Source of the DNA: Burkholderiales bacterium
GTDB taxonomy: Bacteria > Pseudomonadota > Gammaproteobacteria > Burkholderiales > Burkholderiaceae_D
Direction: 5' to 3'
DNA: 35,483 bases
NCBI GenBank assembly: GCA_026399895.1
Contig: JAPLQC010000032.1
Span: forward strand, 1-35,483
The notes under the pieces were generated by a model. It saw only the letters and a list, made by a program, of their open reading frames with translations, ran no database searches and was not told the origin of the DNA. The position numbers were made by a program, and so were the translations under genes. This document shows, one piece after another, positions 7,661 through 16,870 of the stretch (position 1 is its first letter; each line of letters opens with the position of its first letter).

Positions 7661-8322
7661 GTATGGCGCTTGATCTGACTTTCTATAGTTGGGACTTGAT
7701 CGGTCGCTATGTACTGGGCGGTTTATGGTTCAGCGTGCAGCTGACCATTGTGGCCACTACCGGCGGGGTGCTCTTAGGTACTTTGCTGGCGATGATGCGC
7801 ATCTCAGGAAATCGGCTGCTGATGTGGACCGCTGCGGTGTACGTGAACACCATGCGCTCAGTGCCGCTGGTGATGGTGATCTTGTGGTTTTTTCTGCTAG
7901 TGCCGTTTGTAGTGGGCCGGCCGATAGGCGCGGAGGTATCCGCCATGATTACCTTCATCGCCTTTGAGGCGGCTTTTTTCTGCGAGATTGTGCGCTCCGG
8001 TATTCAAGCGATTCCACGCGGGCAGCTACAGGCTGGCACAGCATTGGGCCTTAGCTATGGACAGAACATGCGGCTGGTGGTTCTGCCACAAGCCCTGAAG
8101 AACATGCTGCCGGTGCTACTGACGCAGGTGATTGTGCTGTTTCAGGATACCTCGCTGGTGTATGCGATTGGCGCGTATGACTTGCTCAAGGGCTTTGATG
8201 TGGCTGGAAAAATTTTGGGTCGCCCAATCGAGGCCTATATCGGCGCGGCGCTGGTTTACTTTGTAATTTGCCTGACGCTGTCGCGAGTCGCCACTAGATT
8301 AGTGGCCCGTCCAGCCACGTGA
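7657..8322 (+). CDS. gltK: Glutamate/aspartate ABC transporter permease 2
   Basis: 221 residues with a GTG start in the GTGA overlap with the first permease; an ATG two codons later (7663) is an alternative. It has about five transmembrane segments and an EAA loop (EIVRSGIQAIPRGQLQAGTA, followed by LGL). NTMRSVPLVMVILWFF is typical of GltK-type permeases. It is the second half of the membrane channel. The next gene, the ATPase, starts 19 nt downstream but is broken, so this permease may have no cognate ATPase made from this locus. Confidence 0.88.
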   Translation: MSMALDLTFYSWDLIGRYVLGGLWFSVQLTIVATTGGVLLGTLLAMMRISGNRLLMWTAAVYVNTMRSVPLVMVILWFFLLVPFVVGRPIGAEVSAMITFIAFEAAFFCEIVRSGIQAIPRGQLQAGTALGLSYGQNMRLVVLPQALKNMLPVLLTQVIVLFQDTSLVYAIGAYDLLKGFDVAGKILGRPIEAYIGAALVYFVICLTLSRVATRLVARPAT

Positions 8323-8341
8323 ATGCAAGCTAGGAGTTGAG

Positions 8342-8939
8342 ATGATAGAGATGAAGCATCTGTCGAAATGGTATGGCAGCTTCAAGGTGCTGGATGACTG
8401 CTCGCTGCAAGTTAATCAAGGCGAAGTAGTGGTGGTATGTGGGCCGTCCGGCTCTGGCAAATCAACCCTGATTAAAACCATCAATGCGCTGGAGGCTTTC
8501 CAAGAAGGCGAGCTGACCGTGAATGGTGTTGCGCTACACGACCCCAGAAATGATTTCGAAGTTACTTGATCGGGTTGGCCTCGCGGCCCAGCGCGATAAA
8601 CATCCCTCGCAACTATCTGGTGGGCAGCAGCAGCGCGTTGCGATTGCCCGTGCGCTGGCGATGGATCCCGTGGTGATGTTGTTTGATGAGCCGACTTCAG
8701 CGCTGGACCCGGAAATGGTCGGTGAGGTGCTGGAGGTGATGGTACAGCTCGCCAATGAGGGTATGACCATGATGTGCGTAACGCACGAGATGGGATTCGC
8801 CAAGCGGGTGGCAAACCGTGTGATCTTTATGGATCAGGGGCGTATCTTGGAAGATTGCGCGAGTAGTGAGTTCTTCGATGACACGGCATCGCGAGTGCCA
8901 AGGGCTCAGGAGTTTTTAGCTAGAGTATTAGCGCATTGA
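8342..8939 (+). pseudogene. gltL: Glutamate/aspartate ABC transporter ATPase, broken by internal deletion
   Basis: The frame from ATG 8342 (AGGAG upstream) encodes a normal start: MIEMKHLSKWYGSF, then Walker A GPSGSGKST and ...[10 protein letters not shown]. It then shifts to DFEVT and a TGA at 8567-8569. The rest of the ATPase continues one frame over, from about 8549 to 8939: KLLDRVGL, signature [15 protein letters not shown], Walker [15 protein letters not shown]-loop VTHEMGF. Complete members are about 240 residues; the two parts add to about 200. Roughly 40 codons are therefore missing, including the Q-loop region, and the loss is not a multiple of three. The second part could only be made from an internal start (ATG 8523) and would lack Walker A. 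Either a true pseudogene or an assembly/sequencing error. Confidence 0.88.
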
Positions 8940-8940
8940 G

Positions 8941-8968
8941 CGTCATCCCGGCGTAGGCCGGGATCCAG
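8941..8968 (+). repeat. Palindromic dispersed repeat, copy 1
   Basis: CGTCATCCCGGCG-TA-GGCC... is a ~28-bp element with an internal inverted repeat (CCCGGC / GCCGGG) ending in ATCCAG. It lies between the convergent gltL remnant and kup, so it could act as a bidirectional transcription barrier. Near-identical copies are at 17869, 32476 and 32601. Confidence 0.85.
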
Positions 8969-8977
8969 AAAAAACTT

Positions 8978-10918
8978 TCAAATTTCGATTTTTGTACCCA
9001 GCTCTACAACGCGGTTGGGTGGAATCTTGAAAAAGTCCGAAGGCTTCGCCGCATTCTGCATCATCCAGGCAAACAATCTTTCACGCCACACCGCCATGCC
9101 CGGCAAATTACTCGGCACGACCGTATCGCGTGCTAAGAAGAACGACGTATCTGAGAGTTCGAGTGCTAGGCCATGCTGCCGCTCGAGTAGCGCGAGTACA
9201 TGGTTGATGTCAGGGGTTTCCTTGAAACCATGCACCGCGCGCACGACGTAGCATTCGCTACCGAGCTCGACGACGTTGATTTTCTCTTCGTCGCGCACAT
9301 AAGGGATATCCCAAATCGACAGCTTCAGAAACACCACCCGTTTATGTAGTACCCGGTTGTGCTTCAGATTGTGCAGCAGCGCGACCGGTACAAAGTCGAT
9401 ATGTGCGGTGAGGAACACGGAAGTACCGTCTACCCGATGCGGCGGATGCGCTAGCAAGGATTGTACAAAATCGGTCAGGCGGATCGAATCATTGACGACA
9501 CGCTCCCGCAATAATCTGCGGCCTTTATACCAAGTGGTCAGCATCACAAAGCAGATAGCGCCCAGCAGCAAGGGGTACCAGCCGCCATCTTTTACCTTGA
9601 TTAGGTTTGCTGTCCAGAAAGAGAAATCCAGCGCAAAGAACATCACCGACAGCAAGATGACAAATACGGGCTTTATTTTCCACTCGTTATACATCACCAC
9701 CGCAAGCAACGAGGTGGTGATCAACATGGTGGTGGTGACCGAGATGCCATAGGCGGCCGCTAGATTGCCCGACTCACGAAATTGAATCACCGTGAAAATC
9801 ACTAGTACCAACAGCAACCAGTTCACCATGGGCATATAAATTTGCCCGCGCTCGGTTTCAGAGGTATGCAAGATCTGCATGCGTGGCAAGAAGCCGAGCA
9901 GGATACCTTGATTGGCCAGCGAGAAAGCGCCTGAGATGACCGCTTGCGAAGCGATGACGGTAGCGACAGTAGCCAAGCCAATCATGGGCCACAGCGCCCA
10001 TTCTGGCAGCATCATAAAGAAGGGGTTTTCTGCGGCGGAAGGGTCTGCCAGCATCAGCGCGCCTTGGCCGAAATAGTTAATCATTAGCGCGGGCAGCGCG
10101 ATCAGCAGCCAGGCCAAGCGTACCGGCTTGCGTCCAAAGTGGCCCATGTCGAGATACAGCGCTTCTACACCTGTCACCACCAGAACTACCGAGCCCATCA
10201 CGATGTAAGCCTGTAGCGTATGCTCCGCCACGAAGGCAACCGCATAGGCAGGGTTAACGGCATAAAGAATGATTGGGTTCTGCATCACGCTCATGACACC
10301 GAATGCTGCCAATGTCGCAAACCACACCAGCATGATCGGGCCGAACAATCGGCCGACCGCAGCAGTGCCATAGCGTTGAATCGTGAACAGCGCGATGATG
10401 ATCACCAGGGTGATCGGAATCACGTAGCGCTTCATACCGGGGTTGACCACTTCCAAACCTTCAACCGCCGATAGCACAGAGATGGCCGGAGTAATCACCG
10501 ATTCACCGAGCAGCATGCAAGCCCCCAGGGCGCCGAGCATGAGGAGAAAGCGGTACTGCCAACGTTCACTTTTGGAAGAGCGCAGCGCCAACGCCATGAG
10601 TGATAGCACGCCACCTTCACCATCATTGTCTGCGCGTAGAACGAAGATCACGTACTTCACCGTGACCACCATCAGCAAGGCCCAGAAAATCATCGACAAG
10701 ATACCCAGTACGGCATCGGTCGAATAGGGAATGCCATGCTCAGCGCTGAAGCATTCTTTGAGCGCATATAGTGGGCTGGTACCAATGTCGCCGAATACGA
10801 CGCCGACTGCGGCTAACACCAACGCTGGGGTCGGTGCGTGGTGGTAGATGCCCTGGCCAGTCACGGAGACTGGGCGCATTACCGACGATTTTGAAAATTC
10901 CGGATTACTGATTGACAC
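8978..10918 (-). CDS. kup: Low-affinity potassium uptake protein Kup
   Basis: 646 residues, the normal length for Kup/TrkD proton-coupled potassium importers. Near the N-terminus [19 protein letters not shown] is the family signature. About twelve hydrophobic segments follow up to residue ~460, then a soluble C-terminal domain (residues ~480-646: [20 protein letters not shown]...) that faces the cytoplasm. No truncation is seen. It lies 56 nt downstream of the glycosyltransferase gene on the same strand, so the two may share a transcript. The gene converges on the gltL remnant with a palindromic repeat between them. Confidence 0.95.
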   Translation of the reverse strand: MSISNPEFSKSSVMRPVSVTGQGIYHHAPTPALVLAAVGVVFGDIGTSPLYALKECFSAEHGIPYSTDAVLGILSMIFWALLMVVTVKYVIFVLRADNDGEGGVLSLMALALRSSKSERWQYRFLLMLGALGACMLLGESVITPAISVLSAVEGLEVVNPGMKRYVIPITLVIIIALFTIQRYGTAAVGRLFGPIMLVWFATLAAFGVMSVMQNPIILYAVNPAYAVAFVAEHTLQAYIVMGSVVLVVTGVEALYLDMGHFGRKPVRLAWLLIALPALMINYFGQGALMLADPSAAENPFFMMLPEWALWPMIGLATVATVIASQAVISGAFSLANQGILLGFLPRMQILHTSETERGQIYMPMVNWLLLVLVIFTVIQFRESGNLAAAYGISVTTTMLITTSLLAVVMYNEWKIKPVFVILLSVMFFALDFSFWTANLIKVKDGGWYPLLLGAICFVMLTTWYKGRRLLRERVVNDSIRLTDFVQSLLAHPPHRVDGTSVFLTAHIDFVPVALLHNLKHNRVLHKRVVFLKLSIWDIPYVRDEEKINVVELGSECYVVRAVHGFKETPDINHVLALLERQHGLALELSDTSFFLARDTVVPSNLPGMAVWRERLFAWMMQNAAKPSDFFKIPPNRVVELGTKIEI

Positions 10919-10974
10919 CTGACTGTCCTTTTAATCGGCGGCTGAGTATGGGCACATCGACCATCAATTGGGCT

Positions 10975-12594
10975 TCACGATGCTGTGCTCGGTGAATTAC
11001 CGAGTGATAGGCCGCCTCTACAAGGCAAGTTACTTCGCTCTCGATCGAAGCGCATCAACTTGTGCAAGGTCGTACTACGGACGATCTCGGCCGATGCCAA
11101 CAGCGGCTCATTACTACCTAGCGGCGCGATGACCCAGCTGACTTCCTTGGCGCACAGCAGCGAATCTAAATCCGCAGGCTTGATCAGCACACGCTCACCC
11201 GCTGGCAGGTCGAACTTCGATGCATCCAATAATTCACGTTGCCAGCTGTCTGTACGCTCGATAGACGGGTCATCCCAATTGAGTACTACGGGCAGCGGTG
11301 AACGGAGTTGCGCATAGACCGGAAAATCGAAGCGATAAAGGCCGATTGACAGCACCTGATCTTGCGGTGAAGCGGCACCACGATAAGCGGCAGCCAGTGG
11401 TTTGGCGGAATAGATATCCACCCGACCAAAAATCCAGACCAGCGGAATCAAGCTCAGCAGGCAGATGACTGCAACAGCTCGCGGTAGCAGCTGCACGCGA
11501 CGCAGCGGCAACAGACGGGTGACCACTACATCGGCAATCAGCATTGCGATGGCGGGTATCGCTGGCAACACATACCCGATCAACTTCGAGGCTGGCAACG
11601 AAAAAAATCCGACGACCACCACCACCCAAGCCCACTGCAAATGACGGAGTGCTGTATGCGTAGCGGATTGCGTGTGAAGCTTGAATTGGCCGAGCAGCAA
11701 TACAGACCACGGCAAGCACAGCACCCCAATCACAGCCGGATAGAACCACCATGGGTTCATATTGTTAAAGCCGGTCTCGGTGAATCGCTCGAAGTGCTGG
11801 TGAATGAAAAAATAATCGAAGAACTCAGGGAACTTCAATTGCATCAGGACGAACCAGGGCAACGCGATCAGCGCAAACAAAACAATGCCCGGCCACCACA
11901 GCAGCTTGGTCAGCCACGACCAGCGACGTTGCAGCACGATCCAGAGCAGCATCACGCCTGCCGGCAGCACAATGCCGATCAAGCCTTTACTCAGAAGCCC
12001 AAGTGCAACACAGGCCCAGGCCAGCAGCATGCTTCGCTGCCATGGCTGGGCTTGATCGGACGACAACATTGCATCAGCGCCGAATAAAACCGCACTCGAG
12101 ATAAATGCCGCCACCAACATATCGTGGTTGGCGAACTGTGAGCCAAGGTAAAAGTAGGGAAGGGTCGCGAGCACCAGTAAATACCAGCGTGCCATCTGGG
12201 CGCTATGCCAGCGTGTCAGCAGACGCGCACCGGCAAACGCCATCAGCGCTGCGGCCAGCATGGATGCCATGCGCATCGCCAGATCAACCGTACCGAAGCT
12301 TTTGATTGAAAGCGCGGTCAGCCAATAAAACAAGGGCGGCTTATGGAAATAGGGCAACCCATTCAGGGTGGGTGTCAGCCAGTCACCTGAGCGGACCATT
12401 TCCCATGCCACGCCCACGTAGCGTCCCTCGTCGGGCAAAGATAGAGGCCTGATCCAGGCGCCGAGCATGACCCAGGCAAACAGTAGTAGCGTGGCCAGCG
12501 CAGGACGATCGAGCGCATGGGTAGCGCGGACAAAGAAAGACGCTGACGCAGTGGGTGGCGTGGGTGACGAGTCGGTGTGGGGGGATTGGGACAT
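10975..12594 (-). CDS. ArnT/PMT-family lipid-linked glycosyltransferase
   Basis: 539 residues with about eleven to twelve transmembrane segments. The first periplasmic loop holds LSLPDEGRYVGVAWEM (residues ~52-67), the DE motif of GT-C fold PMT-type glycosyltransferases. LNGLPYFHKPPLFYWLTAL follows, as in ArnT-like proteins. Such enzymes transfer a sugar from an undecaprenyl-phosphate carrier to lipid A or another envelope acceptor on the periplasmic side. The soluble C-terminal domain spans residues ~400-539. The other arn genes are not nearby, so transfer of aminoarabinose to lipid A is possible but not shown. The first ~25 residues are Ser/Thr/Pro-rich, so the true start could be slightly later. 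Confidence 0.8.
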   Translation of the reverse strand: MSQSPHTDSSPTPPTASASFFVRATHALDRPALATLLLFAWVMLGAWIRPLSLPDEGRYVGVAWEMVRSGDWLTPTLNGLPYFHKPPLFYWLTALSIKSFGTVDLAMRMASMLAAALMAFAGARLLTRWHSAQMARWYLLVLATLPYFYLGSQFANHDMLVAAFISSAVLFGADAMLSSDQAQPWQRSMLLAWACVALGLLSKGLIGIVLPAGVMLLWIVLQRRWSWLTKLLWWPGIVLFALIALPWFVLMQLKFPEFFDYFFIHQHFERFTETGFNNMNPWWFYPAVIGVLCLPWSVLLLGQFKLHTQSATHTALRHLQWAWVVVVVGFFSLPASKLIGYVLPAIPAIAMLIADVVVTRLLPLRRVQLLPRAVAVICLLSLIPLVWIFGRVDIYSAKPLAAAYRGAASPQDQVLSIGLYRFDFPVYAQLRSPLPVVLNWDDPSIERTDSWQRELLDASKFDLPAGERVLIKPADLDSLLCAKEVSWVIAPLGSNEPLLASAEIVRSTTLHKLMRFDRERSNLPCRGGLSLGNSPSTAS

Positions 12595-12740
12595 GAAGGA
12601 ACAGGCGGTTCTGGCCGCATGCCATCGGAGGCACGGCAGGCGAAAGCCGCGATTATAAACGTGCTGCTGGCCGTTGGCGCCCGATTTTGAATGGTGTTCT
12701 TGAGCAAGCCCTTGGCGACGGGTCTGATGGTCATCGTGGG

Positions 12741-12756
12741 ATAATCCTTGGATTAT
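12741..12756. promoter_or_regulatory. Perfect palindrome upstream of CoA-transferase gene
   Basis: ATAATCC-TT-GGATTAT is a perfect 7-bp inverted repeat with a 2-base centre, 29 bases before the CoA-transferase start at 12786. Its position suits a repressor or activator site. No regulator is identified. Confidence 0.4.
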
Positions 12757-12785
12757 TTTGCAGCCATACCACCTGTTAAAAGCTT

Positions 12786-13964
12786 ATGCGTCCACTCGAT
12801 GGCATCACGGTACTTACGCTGGAGCATGCAATTGCTGCCCCATTCTGTACTCGTCAACTCGCGGATCTTGGTGCGCGGGTAATCAAGGTTGAGCGTCCGG
12901 GCGTCGGCGATTTTGCGCGTGACTATGATGATCGCGTCAATGGTCTGGCCTCGCATTTCGTTTGGACCAACCGCTCCAAAGAGAGCATTACGCTAGACAT
13001 CAAGCAAGCCGCCGCGCGCGAGGTACTGGAGCAACTACTCAGCGATGTTGATGTATTGGTACAAAACCTTGCGCCCGGTGCGGCAGCGCGGTTAGGGCTC
13101 TCGTATGACGCGCTATCGGCCAAGTACCCGCAACTGATTGTGTGCGATATCTCTGGCTATGGCGTTGATGGACCGTACCGCGATAAAAAAGCCTACGACT
13201 TACTGATTCAAAGCGAGTCGGGGTTCTTATCCGTCACTGGAACGCCAGACGAGCCAACCAAGGCCGGTGTATCAATTGCCGATATCGCCGCCGGTATGTA
13301 TGCCTATACCAATATTCTTGCCGCGCTGATTCAACGCGGTCGAACTGGCCGCGGCTGTGCGATCGATATCTCCATGCTTGAGAGCATGGCGGAGTGGATG
13401 AGTTTTCCGATGTACTACACCTACCAAGGCGCGCCTGCACCGGCGCGTGCGGGTGCGTCGCATGCCACCATCTACCCCTACGGCCCATTTCCTGCGGGTG
13501 ATGGCAAGATTGTGATGTTGGGTTTGCAGAATGAACGCGAGTGGGCTCAGTTCTGCGACAAGGTACTGCTACAACCCGCGCTGGCAAAAGACCCGCGATT
13601 TGCTTCTACCGCGCTGCGTAGTGCGGCTCGGGGTGAACTATATGCATTGATCTGCGAGGTGTTCAGTGTGCTGAGTGCCGAGCAAGTCATCGCGCGCTTA
13701 GACGATGCGCAGATTGCGAACGCAATGCTGAATGATATGCAAGGGCTTTGGCAGCACGCACAGCTGCGCGCGCGTGAGCGTTGGGTCGAGGTGATGACGC
13801 CAACCGGATCCATGCCGGCGCTCAAGCCACCGGGCGCAGGTAGCGCCTGGAATCCGCGCATGGACCCGATCCCAGCCTTGGGTCAGCACACCATGGATAT
13901 TTTGCGTGATCTTGGTTATGACGATGACCAGATCGCTGCACTGAGATCTGCTGGAGCCATCTAA
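12786..13964 (+). CDS. Family III CoA-transferase (CaiB/BaiF type)
   Basis: 392 residues. The fold signature runs from MRPLDGITVLTLEHAIAAPF through LADLGARVIKVERPGVGDFAR to LDIKQ. Asp166 in GVSIADIAAGMYA aligns with the catalytic Asp169 of formyl-CoA and carnitine CoA-transferases, which forms the acyl anhydride intermediate. There is no His-Asp (GHD) motif, so it is a transferase rather than a racemase. The acyl substrate cannot be read from the sequence; members of this subgroup near AceE-like genes include dicarboxylate and short-chain transferases. The gene stands alone: a palindrome lies upstream, and the E1 gene converges with 31 bases between stops. No strong ribosome-binding site precedes ATG 12786. 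Confidence 0.87.
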   Translation: MRPLDGITVLTLEHAIAAPFCTRQLADLGARVIKVERPGVGDFARDYDDRVNGLASHFVWTNRSKESITLDIKQAAAREVLEQLLSDVDVLVQNLAPGAAARLGLSYDALSAKYPQLIVCDISGYGVDGPYRDKKAYDLLIQSESGFLSVTGTPDEPTKAGVSIADIAAGMYAYTNILAALIQRGRTGRGCAIDISMLESMAEWMSFPMYYTYQGAPAPARAGASHATIYPYGPFPAGDGKIVMLGLQNEREWAQFCDKVLLQPALAKDPRFASTALRSAARGELYALICEVFSVLSAEQVIARLDDAQIANAMLNDMQGLWQHAQLRARERWVEVMTPTGSMPALKPPGAGSAWNPRMDPIPALGQHTMDILRDLGYDDDQIAALRSAGAI

Positions 13965-13995
13965 AAGTCTCTGATTTCCTTTGGTGGCACCTAAA

Positions 13996-16662
13996 TTACA
14001 CCGTGCTTGGCATCGCCTTGTCGATATCTAGACCCAGCTGGTCGGCAATTGCGCGCCACTCGGCATCGGTCTTTTGGCCGGCGAATAACTCGCTCAACGC
14101 GATGTAGCAGATCCAACGTGCATCGACTTCAAAAAAGTCACGCAAGGCAGCGCGTGTATCACTACGACCAAAACCATCAGTGCCCAAGGTGACATAGGGC
14201 GCCGGCACATAGGCGCGCACACTTTCAGCAACCGTACGCACGTAATCCGATACCGCAATGACTGGCGCATTCGAGTCGCCGAGCTGGTGGGTAACCCAAG
14301 GCAGCGTATCGGATTGTTTCAATCTACGTGCTCGCTCACGTTCGGAAAAGCTAGTCACGCTCCAGACGTCGGCTTGAATGCCGAAGTGCTCTTGTAGCAG
14401 CGCAGCTGCAGCGGTGGTCTCTTTTAAGAGAGGACCAGCACCGAGAAGACGCAGTTGCGGCTTGTCGCAGGCTTGGATTCGATGCAGTCCACGCAAGATA
14501 CCCTCGCGCGACTCAGGCGGCATGCTGGGTTGCGCTTCGTTTTCATTGGTGACGGTGATGTAGTAAAAAACATCTTCCTGCTGCGTCAGCATGCGCCGCA
14601 TACCGTCATCCACAATCACTGCAAGTTCATACGCATAGGCAGGATCGTAGGCAATGCAGTTGGGAATAGTTGCGGCGACCACATGGCTGCTACCGTCTTG
14701 GTGCTGCAAGCCCTCGCCACCCAGTGTGGTGCGACCCGAAGTGGCGCCGATCAAGAAGCCTCGAGCGCGTTGGTCTGCTGCAGCCCAGATCAAATCACCG
14801 ATGCGCTGGAAGCCGAACATCGAGTAGTAGATGTAAAACGGCAGCATTGGCAAGCCATGCACTGCGTAGCTGGTAGCAGCGGCAGTCCATGAAGAAATCG
14901 CTCCCGCCTCGGAAATACCTTCTTCGAGAATTTGGCCGTCTTTCGCTTCACGGTAATAAAGAATCGAGCCGATGTCTTCAGGCTGATACAGCTGACCCTG
15001 CGCCGAATAGATACCCACCTGCCGAAACAGGTTTGCCATACCGAAGGTGCGCGCTTCATCAGCAACAATCGGCACCACATGCTTACCGAGTTGGGCGTCT
15101 TTGAGCAACCCACCCATCATTCTCACCAAGGCCATGGTGCTGGACATCTCTTTGCTATCGGCCTCCAGCGCAAAAGCGGCATAGCTTTCAATGGACGGTA
15201 CGGGTAGATTTTTGCTGCTACTGATTCGCTGCGGCATATAGCCACCCAGTGCGGCACGGCGCTCGTGCAGATGACGCATCTCTGGGCTATCTGCAGGTGG
15301 CCGATAGAACTCGAGGTGCTCAACTTGCGAATCGCTCAGCGGCAGTTGAAAGCGATCACGAAACTCGATCAAATCAGCCAGCTCAAGTTTTTTCTGTTGA
15401 TGCGTTGTCATACGGCCTTGACCGGCTTTACCCATACCAAAGCCTTTTTTGGTCTGGGCAAGAATCACCACTGGCCGCCCACGATGCTGGGTGGCGGCAT
15501 GGTAGGCCGCATAGATTTTTTTCAGGTCATGCCCACCGCGTTTCAAGCGATCGATCTCTTCATCGGTCAGCAGATCGCCGAATGCCTTGAGGGCGGGCGA
15601 TTGCCCAAAGAAATGCTCGCGGTTAAACGCGCCGTCATTTGCTGCAAAGGTCTGCAACTGTCCATCAACCGTTCGGCTGAGTGCATCAGCCAGTTCGCCA
15701 TTCGTATCACGCGCAAATAGTGGGTCCCAGTCCGAGCCCCAGAGCAGCTTAATCACATGCCAGCCAGCGCCGCCGAACAGGGTCTCTAATTCGTCAACAA
15801 TATGACCATTGCCACGCACCGGGCCGTCGAGACGTTGCAGGTTGCAGTTGATGACGAACACCAGATTGTCGAGTTTTTCGCGTGCGGCGAGCGAGAGCGC
15901 GGCGAGTGACTCGGGCTCATCCATCTCGCCATCACCGAACACACCCCACACCTTGCGCTCTTGGGTTGCCAACAAGCCGCGATGTTCGAGATAGCGAATG
16001 AAACGCGCCTGATAAATCGAGCTGATCGGACCGATGCCCATGGAGCCGGTAGGAAACTGCCAAAACTCCGGCATCAACCAAGGGTGCGGGTAGGACGACA
16101 GGCCTTGCGTGCCACTCGCTGCTGCGGCGATCTCTTGGCGGTAGTGCGCAAGATTGTTGTCGTCGAGCCTGCCTTCGAGATAGGCGCGGGCATAAATGCC
16201 GGGTGCGGAGTGTGGCTGAAAGTAGATCAGGTCACCCGCGAAGTCTGCGCTACGTGCACGGAAGAAATGATTGAACCCCACTTCGAACAGATCAGCGGCA
16301 GACGCATAGCTTGCGATATGTCCACCGAGTTCACCGTAAGCGCGATTGGCGCGTACCACCATCGCCAGCGCATTCCAGCGCAAGATACCTGCGAGTCGTT
16401 CTTCGATAGCGATAGTGTCTGCACCGCCGGGATAGGGCGGTTCATCCTGTGGTCGGATCGTATTGATGTAGGGGGTGATGCGTGCGTCGCGCCAGTTCAA
16501 GCCAGCGGCGCGCGCCGACGAGGCCAGTTGCGACAACAAGAAACGCGCGCGCTCCGGACCATCGGTGGCGATCACTGACGTCAGCGCCTCAATCCACTCG
16601 GCAGTTTCTTGGGCATCGGTGTCGATGGGTCGCAGCAGATGCTCGGGTGAAGTCATGTCCAT
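13996..16662 (-). CDS. Homodimeric 2-oxoacid (pyruvate/2-oxobutyrate) dehydrogenase E1
   Basis: 888 residues from ATG 16662, chosen because MDMTSPEHLL begins near the family's usual start and the only upstream codon is a TTG at 16737. The protein is AceE-like over its full length. Residues 243-245 begin GDGEMDEPES, and NCNLQRLDGPV near residues 272-282 completes the thiamine diphosphate/Mg motif. YINTIRPQDEPPYPGG and HQLGDSNAPV regions are also typical. It decarboxylates a 2-oxoacid and acylates the lipoyl group of an E2. No E2 or E3 gene is adjacent, and an Lrp/AsnC regulator is divergent. This layout resembles the MdeB 2-oxobutyrate dehydrogenase described in Pseudomonas putida (with regulator MdeR), rather than the housekeeping aceEF operon. 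Substrate is therefore uncertain between pyruvate and 2-oxobutyrate. Confidence 0.9.
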   Translation of the reverse strand: MDMTSPEHLLRPIDTDAQETAEWIEALTSVIATDGPERARFLLSQLASSARAAGLNWRDARITPYINTIRPQDEPPYPGGADTIAIEERLAGILRWNALAMVVRANRAYGELGGHIASYASAADLFEVGFNHFFRARSADFAGDLIYFQPHSAPGIYARAYLEGRLDDNNLAHYRQEIAAAASGTQGLSSYPHPWLMPEFWQFPTGSMGIGPISSIYQARFIRYLEHRGLLATQERKVWGVFGDGEMDEPESLAALSLAAREKLDNLVFVINCNLQRLDGPVRGNGHIVDELETLFGGAGWHVIKLLWGSDWDPLFARDTNGELADALSRTVDGQLQTFAANDGAFNREHFFGQSPALKAFGDLLTDEEIDRLKRGGHDLKKIYAAYHAATQHRGRPVVILAQTKKGFGMGKAGQGRMTTHQQKKLELADLIEFRDRFQLPLSDSQVEHLEFYRPPADSPEMRHLHERRAALGGYMPQRISSSKNLPVPSIESYAAFALEADSKEMSSTMALVRMMGGLLKDAQLGKHVVPIVADEARTFGMANLFRQVGIYSAQGQLYQPEDIGSILYYREAKDGQILEEGISEAGAISSWTAAATSYAVHGLPMLPFYIYYSMFGFQRIGDLIWAAADQRARGFLIGATSGRTTLGGEGLQHQDGSSHVVAATIPNCIAYDPAYAYELAVIVDDGMRRMLTQQEDVFYYITVTNENEAQPSMPPESREGILRGLHRIQACDKPQLRLLGAGPLLKETTAAAALLQEHFGIQADVWSVTSFSERERARRLKQSDTLPWVTHQLGDSNAPVIAVSDYVRTVAESVRAYVPAPYVTLGTDGFGRSDTRAALRDFFEVDARWICYIALSELFAGQKTDAEWRAIADQLGLDIDKAMPSTV

Positions 16663-16807
16663 GGAGTGCAATCGATAAGGGTGGTAGCTGGGTGGTAGCG
16701 GTGTGGTCTTAGCGCTAGCCCACGCATTGCCGCGCAACGCGCAGCTTGTTCAATGCTTTACCTACCGAAAGTTTAAGGCTTGGACCACAAAATGTGCTGC
16801 TGAAAAT

Positions 16808-16848
16808 TTGCCGTAATCCTATAAAAACAGCATAAAATGCTGCTTTAT
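16808..16848 (+). promoter_or_regulatory. Lrp-gene promoter with overlapping palindromic operator
   Basis: TTGCCG (16808-16813) and CATAAA (16831-16836) are 17 bases apart. CAGCAT-AAA-ATGCTG (16828-16842) is a perfect palindrome over the -10, extended by ATAAA/TTTAT at 16821 and 16844-16848. It sits in the divergent region between the E1 and Lrp-type genes, so autoregulation and control of both directions is the natural reading. Confidence 0.5.
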
Positions 16849-16870
16849 CAAGATTTGGTGATATAGAAAG

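Noticed and set aside
10975..12594. ArnT assignment implying polymyxin resistance
   Set aside because: Only the PMT-family fold is supported. No arnB/C/A/D/E/F genes are nearby.
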